The notes: generated from the sequence alone by a model not told the origin. DNA of 64,000 nt from Bartonella apihabitans (GCF_030758755.1 NZ_CP132387.1:248001-312000), one strand, 5' to 3'; numbered from the stretch's first letter, positions 1 through 11,328 are shown. A program made the numbers and translations.

Positions 1-419
1 TCCTTTCGCCGCAATGGACTGCACAAGAGGCCCTGCCCTTCTGCGCCCGAGCCGGCCGCAAGCACAAGAACCGCAATATCCTGATCGTTTTCGATAAGCT
101 TTACGATTTCAGCAGCCTTTTGCCCCTCGCAAATTTTGGTTTCCGTCTCTATTCCCAGATTTTCCCTTACCTCTGCAGAAATTGCCGATAAGGTCTGGCG
201 CGCCTGCTCATGGGATTCAGCGCGCATAATATCACCAACACCAAGGAAATGCTGGAATTCCGAACTGTCGATCACATAAAGCAGGATCAACCTTCCGCCG
301 GTGTTTTTTGCCCGCCTTGATGCATAGGCGACAGCGCGGCGGCATTCCGGTGTTTCGTCGATAATTGCCAGAAATTTTCGTTTATGGCCGTATTGGCGGC
401 TTAATCGTTTTGATAACAT
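1..419 (-). CDS. Universal stress protein (UspA family), 3' part cut by window edge
   Basis: The reverse strand reads from an ATG at 419 without a stop to the window edge, about 139 residues. It opens with a basic stretch, then RKFLAIIDETPECRRAV, a typical UspA first beta strand followed by a conserved acidic and hydroxyl turn, and later has VLVLAAGSGAEG, where the nucleotide-binding glycine loop of this family lies. UspA-type proteins are small cytoplasmic stress-response proteins, many of which bind ATP. The start lies 6 bases after the stop of the sensor kinase gene, so the two are probably co-transcribed. The C-terminus is outside the window. Confidence 0.85.
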   Translation of the reverse strand, partial: MLSKRLSRQYGHKRKFLAIIDETPECRRAVAYASRRAKNTGGRLILLYVIDSSEFQHFLGVGDIMRAESHEQARQTLSAISAEVRENLGIETETKICEGQKAAEIVKLIENDQDIAVLVLAAGSGAEGQGLLCSPLRRK

Positions 420-425
420 TTCGGT

Positions 426-1514
426 TCACCTGCTGGCAGCATCATCGGGAGCAAGCTGAATATGGCATATCAGCCCCTCAGGCGCATAATCAATTTTCAC
501 GTCATTATGCGGATTATAGCTCAAACTCCGTTCAATCAGGGTTGAACCGAAGCCCTTTTTATGATGGGGGAAAATTTCCGGTCCGTTGCTTTCGCTCCAT
601 TTCAGGTTGATAATTCCTTCTTTCGAGAGAGACCAGTTCACCGAAACATGACCGGAGGCAACCGAAAGCGCTCCGTATTTGATTGCATTGGTCATAAGCT
701 CGTGAAGCGTTAAAGCAAGCGCCAGCGCCGCCTTTTCCGATACATTGACCTTGGGGCCATTGATTTTGATATTGCCATAAGTTTCCATGGCAATTGCCAT
801 GGTATTTTCAACAAGTACCTTAAGGTCGCTCTTTTTCCCGCTATCATCTTTCAAGGTACTTTGTGCCTCGGCAATGGCTCTGAGCCTTGCTCCCACTTTT
901 TCGCTTGCACTTTCAAGATCGGAGCTGCTTTTGAGTGTTTGGGAAACCACAGCATTGACCATGGCGAGAATATTTTTAACGCGGTGGGCGGATTCGCCGG
1001 CGAGGATGTGTAACTGGTTTTCGAAATTGATGCGTTCGGTGATATCAATGCCCTGAACATAGATACCGATAACCTCACCATCGCTATTCTTGATCGGTTG
1101 ATGAATGAAATCGACATAATGTAAAACCGGTTCTTCGCTGCCCGGTCGTTCGATGAGAAGCGGGACACTTGCCCCCCGGAAAGGCTCTTTGGTTTCCCAA
1201 ACCTGATCAAGAAGAGCGATGAAGCCTTGTCGGGGAATTTCGGGCATGGCTTCAGCGACGGTGCGCCCGATTAATTCTCTGCTACCGACAAGTTCCATAA
1301 AAGCATTATTGACGAGATAAAAACGATGATCCCGATTGAGCAACACAATGACAAAGCCCGGTGCCTGCTGGACAAGATCTTTTAAAAAATCGATTTCGGC
1401 AATAAAGCGGGAACGCTCGCCATCAAGCTTATCTTGGAACTCCGGCTTGGTAGTCTTGTTATTGTCTGTTTTTCTATTTTCTGTTTTTAAAGAAAATGTC
1501 ACACAATATTCCAA
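426..1514 (-). CDS. PAS-domain sensor histidine kinase, HWE family
   Basis: A protein of up to 362 residues without transmembrane segments. Residues about 40-165 form a PAS sensor domain (IVLLNRDHRFYLVNNAF, ending GIDITER). The phosphoacceptor box is AHRVKNILAMV with His177, and an N-box (ALTLHELMTNAIKYGAL) and the W-x-E signature (LKWSESNG) identify the HWE/HisKA_2 class common in Rhizobiales, often linked to general stress or light and redox sensing. The frame opens with TTG at 1514; a GTG at 1502 with GGA 8 bases upstream is an equally good start. No response regulator is adjacent. It sits between trpS and the usp gene, an unusual insertion in that order. The ligand cannot be told from sequence. 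Confidence 0.85.
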   Translation of the reverse strand: MEYCVTFSLKTENRKTDNNKTTKPEFQDKLDGERSRFIAEIDFLKDLVQQAPGFVIVLLNRDHRFYLVNNAFMELVGSRELIGRTVAEAMPEIPRQGFIALLDQVWETKEPFRGASVPLLIERPGSEEPVLHYVDFIHQPIKNSDGEVIGIYVQGIDITERINFENQLHILAGESAHRVKNILAMVNAVVSQTLKSSSDLESASEKVGARLRAIAEAQSTLKDDSGKKSDLKVLVENTMAIAMETYGNIKINGPKVNVSEKAALALALTLHELMTNAIKYGALSVASGHVSVNWSLSKEGIINLKWSESNGPEIFPHHKKGFGSTLIERSLSYNPHNDVKIDYAPEGLICHIQLAPDDAASR

Positions 1515-1637
1515 TCGAAAATTGACACTATATCCAAATCTAGTGCAATTCGCCTTTTGTGCAAACTATTTTTGGCGGCGGACTTCAAGATGAAGGTGCT
1601 TTTATTTAAAGCCCCTTCATCATCATTGTTTTGAAAC

Positions 1638-2705
1638 TCATCCTTGAAGGAAACCCACAATATCGCGGACATGCTTCATTGTGTCTTCGGCAAGAACGCT
1701 CGCACGTTCCGCTCCCTCTCTCAAGACCTGATCGATATAGGAAGGCTCGTTATTGAGACGGCGCAATTCTTCCGTGACCGGCGATAATTTGCTGACAGCC
1801 AGATCTGCAAGTGCCGGTTTGAACTCGGAAAACTGTTTACCGGCAAATTCTTCTATGACAGCTTTTTTATCACTACCGGAAAGAGCAGCATAAATGCCTA
1901 CGAGGTTATCGGCTTCCGGCCGGTCTTTCAGGCCATCAACGGTGTCAGGCAATGGCTCTGAATCCGTTTTTGCCTTTTTGATTTTTTTGGAAATATCATC
2001 AGCCGTGTCGATGAGATTGATACGCGACAAATCGGAGGGGTCGGATTTCGACATTTTTTTCGTTCCGTCACGAAGTGACATGACACGTGTAGCCGAGCCG
2101 CCGATCAAACCTTCTGTGAGCGGGAAAAAGCCGTTGACTGTTTCGTCACCGACCTGCATTTCAACACCCACACCAAGTTCGGCAATGCGTTCGGAATAAT
2201 CATTATTGAATTTTTGTGCGATGTCGCGGGTAAGCTCGATGTGCTGTTTCTGGTCTTCCCCGACAGGGACTTTTGTGGCGCGATAGACAAGAATGTCGGC
2301 AGCCATCAAACTTGGATAGGCAAAGAGGCCGAGAGAAGCATTTTCACGATCTTTTCCCGCTTTGTCTTTAAACTGGGTCATACGGTTCATCCAGCCGATA
2401 CGGGCAACGCAATTGAAAATCCATGCAAGCTCGGCATGTTGATGAACGCGGGACTGGTTGAACACAATGTGACGTTTCGGGTCAATTCCGGCTGCCAGAA
2501 ATGCTGCTGTCACTTCGCGCGTTGAACGCATGAGATCATGCGGATCGGGGTTGACAGTGAGCGCATGCATATCAACCACGCAATAGATACATTCATAGTC
2601 TTTTTGCAATTCAACCCAACGCTTGATCGCACCGAGATAATTTCCCAGATGAAGATTTCCGGTCGCTTGAACTCCAGAAAAAACACGTTGTTTGAATGTG
2701 CTCAT
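1638..2705 (-). CDS. trpS: Tryptophanyl-tRNA synthetase
   Basis: Class I aminoacyl-tRNA synthetase that charges tRNA-Trp in the cytoplasm. The start at ATG 2705 gives 355 residues, the usual size; a TTG at 2714 is in frame but less likely. The HIGH-type signature is HLGN near residue 19, and the KMSKS loop is present exactly near residues 217-221 ([11 protein letters not shown]). The sequence [12 protein letters not shown] is typical for TrpS. It lies downstream of murJ on the same strand with 74 bases between them, the order known from Brucella and Bartonella relatives. The reading frame is complete and shows no damage. Confidence 0.97.
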   Translation of the reverse strand: MSTFKQRVFSGVQATGNLHLGNYLGAIKRWVELQKDYECIYCVVDMHALTVNPDPHDLMRSTREVTAAFLAAGIDPKRHIVFNQSRVHQHAELAWIFNCVARIGWMNRMTQFKDKAGKDRENASLGLFAYPSLMAADILVYRATKVPVGEDQKQHIELTRDIAQKFNNDYSERIAELGVGVEMQVGDETVNGFFPLTEGLIGGSATRVMSLRDGTKKMSKSDPSDLSRINLIDTADDISKKIKKAKTDSEPLPDTVDGLKDRPEADNLVGIYAALSGSDKKAVIEEFAGKQFSEFKPALADLAVSKLSPVTEELRRLNNEPSYIDQVLREGAERASVLAEDTMKHVRDIVGFLQG

Positions 2706-2779
2706 AATAGACAATCCGATCTTTCAAAAAATTATAACTGTTTGTGTCAAAGCTTTCTATTGAAAGCAATTGAAAACCT

Positions 2780-4342
2780 TTACCGCTTGCGCAGCAATCC
2801 TCTTTTGATGAACGATATATTTGTTGCACCGAAAAGAAATGCAGAACCGAAATAGACTATTATGGCTCCAAATACCAGAGCAAGTACGCCGCTTGCACGA
2901 TAAGCTAACGGAGCCTTTGCCGACAGCGGATAGTCAAGATAGCCGACCGCATAATGGAGGGCGATTGCCATGACCAATGTTGCGAGCAATATTCTTGGAA
3001 TACGCTTTAAAAGAATTTTATCGCGTCCCCATTGGCGTCTTCTGACAAGAGTGATGAACAGTAAAATGGCATTGACCCAGCCGGCCGAAATTTCGGCTAT
3101 GGCTATTCCACGTGCCGATAATACCGGAAAGAGAGTTAATGCAAGCGATATATTGACGACCACCGAAATTCCGGCAAAAATCATTGGCGTTTTGGTATCT
3201 TCGCGGGCAAAAAATCCCGGTATGAAAGCTTTGATCAACACAAAAGCCGGAAGCCCCAGACCATATATACCTAAAATTCCTGCAACGATGGTGGTTGATT
3301 GGGCAGAAAAATGCCCGCGTTCGAACAATAGGCGCACAATCGGTTCTGCCATAACCAGAAAAGCGGCGGCAGCAGGTAGGGTCAAAAGCAGAGTGAATTC
3401 GACAGACCGGTTTTGCAAGTTATCGGCTTCTTTCAGATTACCACTTCTAAGGGCACGGGAAAGTTCGGGCAAAAGAACAGTGGCAACGGCGATGCCGACA
3501 ACGCCCAATGGAAGTTGATAAAGCCGGTCGGCATAAACAAGTGACGAGACAGCGCCTGATTCTGCGGAAGCAATATTGGTATTGATGAGGAGGTTAATTT
3601 GTGTAATGCCGCCGGTAATCGCCGCCGGTAGTGCAAGCCAGAGGAGACGGCGAACATTTTCGGTGAATTTGGGTAGGCGGAAACCGATTGTCATACCGGC
3701 ATTGGCAACAGCAATCCACACAATAACGAGTTGCACAATACCGGAGGCCATAACGCCCCATGAAAGATCAATACCGACATGCCAGGGGTCGAGCTTATAG
3801 ACCCATGCGTAAAAAAGAACGCCGATCAGAATAATATTGAGAAAAACCGGTGCGATTGCCGCAGCAAAATAGCGGTGCAGCGAATTGAGCATTCCGCCCA
3901 TCATTGCCGCCAGTGACATGCAGGCAAGATAGGGAAACATGATCACTGCAAAACGTATGGTTGCATTGAATTTTGTCGCATCATCGGTGAAGCCCGGTGC
4001 GATGACATAGCGCACCAGAAACGGCATAGATAGCTCCATGATGATGGTGAGGATCAATAATATCGAAAACAGCACACCGAAAACTTCTTCGGAAAAACGC
4101 CGTGCACTGTCGACACCGTCTTCTTCTATCTGTTTGGCAAAGAGGGGCACAAAGGCCGAATTGAATGCACCTTCGGCAAAGAGGCGCCGGAATGTATTGG
4201 GGAAACGGAAGGCCGCGTTGAATGCATCGGCCACAGGCCCCGTACCAACAGCCGCTGCCATAAGCATTTCTCTGACGAAGCCGAACAGGCGACTCATCAA
4301 CGTGCCGGATGCAACGGTCGCGAATTGTTTGATGAGGCTCAT
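2780..4342 (-). CDS. murJ: Lipid II flippase MurJ (MviN)
   Basis: An integral membrane protein of 520 residues with about 14 hydrophobic segments, of the MviN/MurJ branch of the MOP superfamily. It moves lipid II across the inner membrane for peptidoglycan synthesis. The N-terminus ([23 protein letters not shown]) and the motif [15 protein letters not shown] segment near residue 45 ([25 protein letters not shown]) are hallmarks of the family. Its ATG overlaps the glnD stop by four bases (ATGA), so translation is probably coupled. The frame is intact and the length normal. Confidence 0.96.
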   Translation of the reverse strand: MSLIKQFATVASGTLMSRLFGFVREMLMAAAVGTGPVADAFNAAFRFPNTFRRLFAEGAFNSAFVPLFAKQIEEDGVDSARRFSEEVFGVLFSILLILTIIMELSMPFLVRYVIAPGFTDDATKFNATIRFAVIMFPYLACMSLAAMMGGMLNSLHRYFAAAIAPVFLNIILIGVLFYAWVYKLDPWHVGIDLSWGVMASGIVQLVIVWIAVANAGMTIGFRLPKFTENVRRLLWLALPAAITGGITQINLLINTNIASAESGAVSSLVYADRLYQLPLGVVGIAVATVLLPELSRALRSGNLKEADNLQNRSVEFTLLLTLPAAAAFLVMAEPIVRLLFERGHFSAQSTTIVAGILGIYGLGLPAFVLIKAFIPGFFAREDTKTPMIFAGISVVVNISLALTLFPVLSARGIAIAEISAGWVNAILLFITLVRRRQWGRDKILLKRIPRILLATLVMAIALHYAVGYLDYPLSAKAPLAYRASGVLALVFGAIIVYFGSAFLFGATNISFIKRGLLRKR

Positions 4343-7146
4343 GTTCTTTTTATATTTTCCATTTGTTCAGCAGCAATAAGAGCCAGTAATTTGCGGCGTA
4401 TAGCAGCCTGTTTTTGCGGGTTGATAATTTTATGGCGGAAAAGATCATTGACATAAAAATTGTCGATAACCTTTTCTCCGAAGGTCGTAATATGTGCAGA
4501 GGCAATGTCAAGCGAAAGATCGGATAGCGTTTTTGTAATTTCAAAAAGCAGTCCCGGTCTATCAAGACCTTCGATTTCTATCACACTGAATTTGTCCGAC
4601 AAAGTATTGTTGATCTCGACATTCGGCGTGACATCAAAGGCTTTGGCTGCGCGGCGCGGTTTTGCGCGTTGTGCAATCACTTCCGGTAGGCGGATGGTTC
4701 CCTTCAAGGCATCCTCTATCATTTTACCGACGCGTTTTGCACGCCTTGTTTCATCATCATCAAGCTCGAACTCGCGGGTGATCAGAATGATATCGAGAGC
4801 ACGCCCATCTGTTGTGGTAAAAATCTGGGCGTCGACAATATTGCCGCCGGCAGCAGCGCAAGCTCCGGTAACAATGGAGAGAACCCGCGGATGATCGGGC
4901 GCAAGAATTGTAAGCTCTGTGACACCTGCAAACCGGTGCGGGTCCGACATTGTCGCGAGCGGGGCATTGCGTTTATCGGCATCACGGATAAAATTGGCTT
5001 GCCGGATCTGATCTTCCAGCGAAACCGTTAACCAGTAGTTGGGATATTGTAAGCCGATATAATGTTGTTTTTCAGCTTCGTCCCAATTTTCGAGTGCATT
5101 ATGAAGGCGTTCTTTCGAGGCATTGATGCGATCGGTTCGTGGAACTTGTGAAAAACCTCCCGTCAGGACAATTTCAGTCTCGTGATAAAGTGTGCGTAAC
5201 AATTGCCCTTTCCAGCCATTCCAGACACCGGGACCAACTGCTTTGATATCACATATGGTCAAAACGAGCAGTAATTTGAGCCTGTCGGTTGTTTGCACAA
5301 TATCGGCAAAGTCTTCGATTGTTTTACGGTCATTGAGATCGCGTGACTGGGCAACCATGCTCATGGTGAGATGTTCTTTGATGAGCCAGGCGACAAGCTC
5401 TGTATCACCCCGCGATAGCCCGAAACGCGGGCAAAGTTTACGGGCAATTTTTGCGCCTGCAATCGAATGGTCTTCCGGTCTTCCTTTGGCAATGTCGTGT
5501 AAAAATAAAGCAACAAATAGAATTGTCCGCTCTTTTTTGAATGTTGGCACAATTGCCGAAGCAAGCGGATGATCCTGATAAACTTCGCCATGATCGATCT
5601 CGCTAAGGCAGGCGATACAACGCAACAAATGTTCGTCGACAGTATAATGATGATACATGTTGAATTGCATCATCGCGACAATCTTGCCAAAATCGGGGAT
5701 GAATTTACCCAAAACACCGGATTCATTCATCCGCCGCAAGATGAGTGAGGGGTTGCGGGGCGAGGTCAGAATGGCAATAAAAAGCCGGTTTGCTTCCTTA
5801 TCTTCACGCACTTTCTGGGTGATAAGTTTGAGCGAACGGGATACTTCCTGCACAGCATGGGGATGGCATTCAAGTCCCAAAGTATCGGATAAATAAAAAA
5901 GCCGGATAAGATTGACCGGATCACGGTTAAAAACATCATCATCGTCGATATTGATACGTTTTGTATCAATGACAAAACCCGGATAATCGGCAATTTTTTT
6001 CTTGCGGCGGGAAAATGTCAAAAACACCCGATTTAATCCCGGAACCGGTTTTGCATATTCTTCTTCCAAAGCGGCTGAAACAATTCGCGTCAAATCACCA
6101 ACCTGTTTGGCAACAAGAAAATAATGTTTCATAAAGCGTTCGACATCTTCCATTCCGGGGTGGGCGGTATAGCCCAGACGATGGGCGATATCGCGCTGGA
6201 TATCAAAAGACAAACGCTCCTGTGCCTTGCCGGTTAGAAAATGCATATGACAACGAACGGCCCATAAAAAATCGTCGGCTTTTTTGAAAACACGAAGTTC
6301 GGCTTTGGATAACACGCCAAGTGTTACAAGCTTGTCGGTCGAGGTGATGCGGTAATGGTATTTGGCAATCCACAACAGAGTTTGTAAATCACGTTGACCG
6401 CCTTTGCTTTCCTTTACATTTGGCTCGACGAGATAACGGGTTTCACCGGCTTTTTTATGACGAAGGTCGCGTTCCAGAAGTTTCGCACGGATAAAAGCCG
6501 GAGAAGTGCCCTTGACAACCTCGTCTTCGAAACGGCGCATCAATTCGGTGAAAATTCCCCGATTACCGATCAGAAAACGCCCTTCAAGGAGTGCAGTTCT
6601 CGCTGTCATATCCTCTTTTGCCATGCGGATTGAATCGTCAATATTTCTTGTTGCATGGCCGACTTTAAGGCCAACATCCCATAGCATATAGAGAATATAT
6701 TCCATAACCTGTTCGCCCCATGGTGTCTGTTTCCATGGTAGCAAAAAATGAAGGTCGATATCGGAATGCGGTGCCAAGGTTCCACGGCCATAACCACCAA
6801 CTGCTACAAGAGCAATGCGTTCACCGCTTGAAGGGTTGGGGAGGGGATAAACTCTTTCGACAACAAAATTATAAAGTGTTGTGATAACTGTATCGATGAG
6901 CAAACTTAACCGGCGGGCGCATTGACGCCCTTTACCATTCTGCTGAAGAATAATTTCCGCTTCTTTTTGTCCATCAGCAATAGTTGCCTTTAAAAGTGAA
7001 ACAATTTTCGGTTTGATTTTCAAACCTATGTCCGCACCCTCTTCATTTTCGATGAGTTCTTCCATTTTTTGACGAAGATCTTTTTCTTCAATCAGAACAA
7101 GATTTTTAGTTGAAGCGCTCATTATTGACCGATCTGTTGCTGACAC
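4339..7146 (-). CDS. glnD: Bifunctional uridylyltransferase/uridylyl-removing enzyme GlnD
   Basis: The nitrogen sensor that adds and removes UMP on PII proteins. The N-terminal nucleotidyltransferase domain shows [16 protein letters not shown], the GlnE/GlnD family signature. A central HD hydrolase domain carries [15 protein letters not shown]. Two ACT domains follow at the C-terminus ([18 protein letters not shown] and [22 protein letters not shown]), which bind glutamine. The frame opens with GTG at 7146, 935 residues, close to the size of the Brucella protein; an ATG at 7122 is an alternative. Neither start has a clear ribosome binding site. It heads the glnD-murJ-trpS run. Confidence 0.96.
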   Translation of the reverse strand: MSATDRSIMSASTKNLVLIEEKDLRQKMEELIENEEGADIGLKIKPKIVSLLKATIADGQKEAEIILQQNGKGRQCARRLSLLIDTVITTLYNFVVERVYPLPNPSSGERIALVAVGGYGRGTLAPHSDIDLHFLLPWKQTPWGEQVMEYILYMLWDVGLKVGHATRNIDDSIRMAKEDMTARTALLEGRFLIGNRGIFTELMRRFEDEVVKGTSPAFIRAKLLERDLRHKKAGETRYLVEPNVKESKGGQRDLQTLLWIAKYHYRITSTDKLVTLGVLSKAELRVFKKADDFLWAVRCHMHFLTGKAQERLSFDIQRDIAHRLGYTAHPGMEDVERFMKHYFLVAKQVGDLTRIVSAALEEEYAKPVPGLNRVFLTFSRRKKKIADYPGFVIDTKRINIDDDDVFNRDPVNLIRLFYLSDTLGLECHPHAVQEVSRSLKLITQKVREDKEANRLFIAILTSPRNPSLILRRMNESGVLGKFIPDFGKIVAMMQFNMYHHYTVDEHLLRCIACLSEIDHGEVYQDHPLASAIVPTFKKERTILFVALFLHDIAKGRPEDHSIAGAKIARKLCPRFGLSRGDTELVAWLIKEHLTMSMVAQSRDLNDRKTIEDFADIVQTTDRLKLLLVLTICDIKAVGPGVWNGWKGQLLRTLYHETEIVLTGGFSQVPRTDRINASKERLHNALENWDEAEKQHYIGLQYPNYWLTVSLEDQIRQANFIRDADKRNAPLATMSDPHRFAGVTELTILAPDHPRVLSIVTGACAAAGGNIVDAQIFTTTDGRALDIILITREFELDDDETRRAKRVGKMIEDALKGTIRLPEVIAQRAKPRRAAKAFDVTPNVEINNTLSDKFSVIEIEGLDRPGLLFEITKTLSDLSLDIASAHITTFGEKVIDNFYVNDLFRHKIINPQKQAAIRRKLLALIAAEQMENIKRT

Positions 7147-7326
7147 ATTTTTGTAACTGGAAAGGAATCTAGACTATATTTGAATTTGTTGGAATAGCCT
7201 ATATTTGTGAGCCCACGAGAAAGAGGATGACATCATCCTCGTCTTGCGTTAGGTGTCTAGGCAATATTTCTGTAAAGGTCTGAAATTCCGACAGATGACG
7301 AGTTTCTAATAGGGTATGGTAGCAAG

Positions 7327-8171
7327 ATGGAAGAACCTGAAAATTTACAGGCAATGATCGACCGTTATGATGCTGTTTTTTGTGATGTGTGGGGTGTTAT
7401 TCATAATGGCGTTCACGCTTTCGACGAAGCTGTTTCGGCTTTGATCAAAGTGAGACAATCCGGAAAATCGGTCATATTGCTCACCAATTCGCCCCGTCCA
7501 CATGACGGAGTGGCGAAGCAGTTGGCTTCCTTGAAAATGGTCCCGAAGTTTATGATGACATTGTTACATCCGGTGATGCAACGCGTCATCTCATCAAGGA
7601 AGCACCGAGGAAAGTTTTCCATATCGGTCCGGAGCGTGACCTTGCCTTATTTGACGGGATTGATGTCGAGCTTGTTGAAGAATTCGAGGCGACATCAATC
7701 GTCTGTACAGGACTTTTCGATGACGAGCATGAAGAGCCTGATGATTATCATGATCTTTTGCTCAGATTAAGATCGAAGAATTTGCCTTTTATATGTGCCA
7801 ATCCCGACATTACCGTTCATCACGGCGACAAGATATTATGGTGCGCTGGTGCTCTGGCACGCGCTTATGAACAATTGGGCGGGCGTACGTTGATTGCCGG
7901 CAAGCCGCATCGCCCGATTTATGATTTGGCTATGGAAAAACTCGCTGAACATAAAAGCGGGATAGCCAAAGACCGTATTCTGGCTATTGGTGACGGCATA
8001 TTGACCGACATGAAAGGCGGACAACAATACGGACTTGATACGCTTTATATCTCTGGCGGCATCCATCAGAATGAATATGCCAAAGATGGCGACATCAACC
8101 GTTCATTTCTGACCGAATTTTTAAACAAATATGGCAGTCAGCCCATTGCCACTATGTGGACGCTTAAATGA
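7327..8171 (+). pseudogene. HAD-superfamily hydrolase (TIGR01459 type), frameshifted
   Basis: The first 70 codons (from ATG 7327) encode the start of a HAD hydrolase with YDAVFCDVWGVIHNG, the nucleophile-Asp motif of the TIGR01459/NagD-like group. After the AAAA run at 7534-7537 the homologous text continues in another frame (NGPEVYDDIVTSGDATRHLI ... up to the end at 8171), including IAGKPHRPIYDLAM and ILAIGDGILTDMKGG, the last HAD motif. One missing base, probably an A, restores the full 282-residue protein. The gene overlaps ribF by four bases, the usual arrangement in relatives. Either a real null mutation or a homopolymer sequencing error. Confidence 0.85.
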
Positions 8172-9160
8172 CCAATAAATTTTTGCGGTTGAAAAATCTC
8201 GCTGCATTACCGGAAAGTTATAAGAATTCGGTTGTGGCGATTGGTAATTTTGATGGTGTCCATAGGGGCCATCAGGCAGTTTTGGAAAAGGCTCTCAATA
8301 TTGGCAAACGAACCGGCCGTCCGGCAATTGTTTATACATTCGAACCGCACCCCAAAAGTTTTTTCAAGCCGGAAAAGCCGGTTGATCGGCTTACACCGGC
8401 AGCAGAAAAAGCCAGAATACTGGAATTGATGGGGTTTGATGGTGTTGTCGAACAGCACTTTGACAAAAATTTTGCCCATTTGACTGCTGAAGAATTTGTC
8501 AAACATATTTTGTGCGAGAATTTTCACGCTTCGGCAGTGGTTACCGGAAGCGATTTCCATTTCGGAAGCAAGCGCGTAGGCACACCTGACTATCTTGCCG
8601 ATTGTGGAAAAAGACTGGGCTTTTCTGTTATTAAAGTTCCGCCATTTTGTGACGAGAATGGTCAAATCATTTCTTCAAGCCGCATTCGTGCATTATTGAC
8701 CGAAGGTAAAGTTGAGGAAGCAGCAGGCCTTCTCGGCTACCACTATACTGTTTGCTCGAAAGTTATTCATGGAGCAAAGCTCGGTCGGACATTAGGGTTT
8801 CCGACCGCCAATATGGCGCTTCCCGAAGAAACAGGCCTTGCTTTCGGAATTTATGCAATCCGCTTTCGCCGGAGTGACGGAACACTCTATGACGGGGTTG
8901 CAAGTTTCGGGAAAAGACCGACAGTAGAGGGCGATGGTGTGCCATTGCTTGAAAGCTTTCTGTTTTCATTTGATGGCAATTTATACGATGAAACGGCATC
9001 CGTTTCCTTTTATTCATATTTGCGTGGAGAAAAGAAATTTGACGGTTTACAACCATTGATTGCCCAAATGAATAAAGATAAAGAAGAAGCCGAAGCAGCA
9101 CTTGCGGCGGCTTCACCGCTGTCGGCATTGGACAGAAATTTTACATTTACCAATCGGTAA
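8168..9160 (+). CDS. ribF: Bifunctional riboflavin kinase / FAD synthetase
   Basis: Makes FMN and FAD from riboflavin. The N-terminal FAD synthetase (nucleotidyltransferase) domain has AIGNFDGVHRGHQAVL with the HxGH-type motif, and SSSRIRALLTEGKVEEAA, which marks the end of this domain. The C-terminal riboflavin kinase domain has HGAKLGRTLGFPTANM with the PTAN motif that binds nucleotide. Length 330 residues, normal. The start ATG overlaps the stop of the HAD gene (ATGA), so expression may suffer if translation of the broken upstream gene stops early. The frame is intact. Confidence 0.97.
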   Translation: MTNKFLRLKNLAALPESYKNSVVAIGNFDGVHRGHQAVLEKALNIGKRTGRPAIVYTFEPHPKSFFKPEKPVDRLTPAAEKARILELMGFDGVVEQHFDKNFAHLTAEEFVKHILCENFHASAVVTGSDFHFGSKRVGTPDYLADCGKRLGFSVIKVPPFCDENGQIISSSRIRALLTEGKVEEAAGLLGYHYTVCSKVIHGAKLGRTLGFPTANMALPEETGLAFGIYAIRFRRSDGTLYDGVASFGKRPTVEGDGVPLLESFLFSFDGNLYDETASVSFYSYLRGEKKFDGLQPLIAQMNKDKEEAEAALAAASPLSALDRNFTFTNR

Positions 9161-9306
9161 CGATAGGCCAACAACATTTCTGAGAAAATAAAGTTTTAAG
9201 ACATTCTTAAAATGTTGATCGAATATTTATGATTGGCCAGTTTGCAAAGAGTTGGTGTTTGGCAGTGTTTAATCAGCTGCTTTGTCAAAGCGTCTGGAGT
9301 GTATAG

Positions 9307-10215
9307 GTGTCGGATAATATATTGAAAATAGTTTTCGCAGGCATGACCGGCTTGATGACGATTTCATGTTTTCAGGCCGATGCAGAAGAACTTTACGATT
9401 ACCAGACGGGAAAAGTTACCAATGTTTCAGCCGAACAACGTGCGGCTGACGACAGGAATTATCGTTCGACAGCGCCGGCCAAAAAACATTTCTACAGTGG
9501 AAATTGGTCGCTAACCCTTGGCGCATCAGTTTATGAGGCCCCGAAATTTGAAGGGGATGACACCTACGACATTGCTGTTGACCCGATTTTTTCCATAGGC
9601 AAAAGAGGTGGTGACGATCGTTTCTCTTCGCGCAACGATAACATGTCTTTTGCTTTGTTGGAAAAAAGCCTTATCCGCCTCGGTGTTGTGGGCAAAATAT
9701 TGCAAGACCGTGACAGTGACACGTCAGGCGATCTTAAAGGGTTAAAACGGGTGAAATGGGGCGGCGAGGTTGGTGGCTTTGCCGAGATTTACCCGCTTGA
9801 TTGGCTGCGGGCGAGAGCAGAAGTCCGTAGAGGTTTACGCAGTCATAATGGTGTTACCTCCGACATTGCGGTTGATGCCTATAAAAATTTGACACCTTCT
9901 GTACAGGTTTCCGGTGGACCGCGCGCTTTTTACGCGACACAAGACTATTTCAAAACCTATTACGGAGTTGATGCAGAAGAATCTCTTCGTTCCGGTTTGA
10001 AAGAATTTCATCCTGATAGTGGCTGGGGCGCCTTTGGTGCCGGCGGCGCAATTACCTGGAAAGCCACAAACAAAATTACAACCAGTGTGTTCGGTGAATA
10101 TAAGCGGTTAACAGGCGATGCCGGTGATTCATCTCTCGTTTTCCAACGCGGGGACAAGAACCAGTTTACCATGGGTATCTCGGCATCTTATCGTTTTGAT
10201 TTTACATTGCGCTGA
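9307..10215 (+). CDS. MipA/OmpV family outer membrane protein
   Basis: A secreted protein of 302 residues starting with GTG at 9307. A hydrophobic signal segment (ILKIVFAGMTGLMTISCF) ends near QADAEE. The mature part has alternating beta-strand text, a GNWSLTLGASVYEAPKFEG opening and a C-terminal strand ending in ASYRFDFTLR with an aromatic residue near the end, typical of outer membrane barrels. MipA/OmpV proteins are small barrels of unclear transport role; some act as scaffold for peptidoglycan enzymes. An ATG at 9343 is in frame but would cut the signal peptide. It stands alone, with 146 bases upstream that could hold a promoter. Confidence 0.8.
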   Translation: MSDNILKIVFAGMTGLMTISCFQADAEELYDYQTGKVTNVSAEQRAADDRNYRSTAPAKKHFYSGNWSLTLGASVYEAPKFEGDDTYDIAVDPIFSIGKRGGDDRFSSRNDNMSFALLEKSLIRLGVVGKILQDRDSDTSGDLKGLKRVKWGGEVGGFAEIYPLDWLRARAEVRRGLRSHNGVTSDIAVDAYKNLTPSVQVSGGPRAFYATQDYFKTYYGVDAEESLRSGLKEFHPDSGWGAFGAGGAITWKATNKITTSVFGEYKRLTGDAGDSSLVFQRGDKNQFTMGISASYRFDFTLR

Positions 10216-10312
10216 AAAAGCGGGTAAAAGATAGATAAAGCTGCAAACGCAGAGCAATGCTTTATGTGAATGTTTATTGCAGCGTTTTGGCACAAACGCT
10301 TGAAAAGCGGTG

Positions 10313-10522
10313 TTAACGATTATCAATGGCAGAGTTTATCAACGGGCTATTGCCGTTCATTTCGATCAAATTGGAAAATTCGTCAACACAAATGGCAGAG
10401 ATGACAAGGGTTGCTGCCAGTGTAACCATAATAACCAGAAAATATTCGAATACGCTATTAACGAAATGCGACCTTCTTGTGTAAGTCGACAGTTGCAATG
10501 CATCCGAACTATGTTTGAGCAT
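10313..10522 (-). CDS. Small single-pass membrane protein, unknown
   Basis: A 69-residue ORF with ATG at 10522 preceded by AAAAGGTGAAGCACA, a good ribosome binding site. Residues about 24-46 (FEYFLVIMVTLAATLVISAICV) form one clear membrane segment; the flanks are short and polar. The same start context (AGGTGAAG) precedes the 30-residue membrane peptide at 13515-13607. I do not recognise the family. It is convergent with the MipA-like gene and divergent from the FMN reductase. Coding is plausible but not certain, since overlapping frames on both strands are also open. Confidence 0.45.
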   Translation of the reverse strand: MLKHSSDALQLSTYTRRSHFVNSVFEYFLVIMVTLAATLVISAICVDEFSNLIEMNGNSPLINSAIDNR

Positions 10523-10758
10523 TGTGCTTCACCTTTTAACAGACTCTGGTAGTGTCTTTTATTGTGCCGCAAAAGGAAGCTTTATCGAAATTAAAAATAA
10601 GGTCGGGAAGCGCTTTTCAGATTCATGGTTAAAAAACAATAAATTTTATTGTCAATAAAATGATGACAGTGTGTCGAATGATCTTCGTTTTGAAACATGA
10701 TGAAAAAAGCCTATCTAATTAAAGAGTGCAGAACATCTATAAAATGATAGAGGAAAAA

Positions 10759-11319
10759 ATGACCAAACAATTCAAAGTAGCCATATTGATTGGCAGTTTG
10801 CGTAAGGAATCTTATAGCAGGAAGCTGGGCAAGGCATTTATTGCTCTTGCACCGGAAAATTTGTCTCTCGATTTTATCGAAATAGGTGATTTGCCACTTT
10901 ATAACGAGGATCTGGAAACAGAGACACCTCCGGCTGCCTGGCAAAATTTCAGAAACGCGTTGAAAAAAGTTGATGCGGTTATTTTTATAACGCCGGAATA
11001 TAATCGGGCTATCCCCGGAGCATTGAAAAATGCAATTGATGTCGCTTCCCGTCCTTATGGTAAAGGCGTCTGGAATGGTAAGCCCGGTGCGGTAGTTTCC
11101 ATTTCCCAAGGTGCATTGGGCGGATTTGGTGCCAACCATCAATTGCGACAGGCTTTGGTGTTCAATGACGTCCCGACAATGCAACAGCCCGAGGCTTATA
11201 TCGGGAAAATTCAGGATTTGGTCACCGATGACGGAAAACCAGCCAATGATAATGCCGCCAAGTTCTTTTCAACTATAGTTCAATCATTTGGAAAATGGGT
11301 CGAGAAGATTTTGAATTAA
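10759..11319 (+). CDS. NAD(P)H-dependent FMN reductase / quinone reductase
   Basis: A flavodoxin-fold protein of 186 residues. The start at ATG 10759 follows AGAGGAAAAA; the frame is open further upstream but without a better site. ILIGSLRKESYSRKLGKA is the FMN phosphate-binding loop, and TPEYNRAIPGALKNAIDVASRP is the family signature of NADPH-dependent FMN reductases (ArsH/ChrR/YieF group). Members reduce quinones, chromate or azo dyes at the expense of NAD(P)H in the cytoplasm. It is a single-gene unit followed by a hairpin at 11329-11372. The exact substrate is unknown. Confidence 0.93.
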   Translation: MTKQFKVAILIGSLRKESYSRKLGKAFIALAPENLSLDFIEIGDLPLYNEDLETETPPAAWQNFRNALKKVDAVIFITPEYNRAIPGALKNAIDVASRPYGKGVWNGKPGAVVSISQGALGGFGANHQLRQALVFNDVPTMQQPEAYIGKIQDLVTDDGKPANDNAAKFFSTIVQSFGKWVEKILN

Positions 11320-11328
11320 TATAATAAA

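Noticed and set aside
2970..3518. 182-codon plus-strand frame opposite murJ
   Set aside because: Shadow of a certain gene; basic low-quality protein text.
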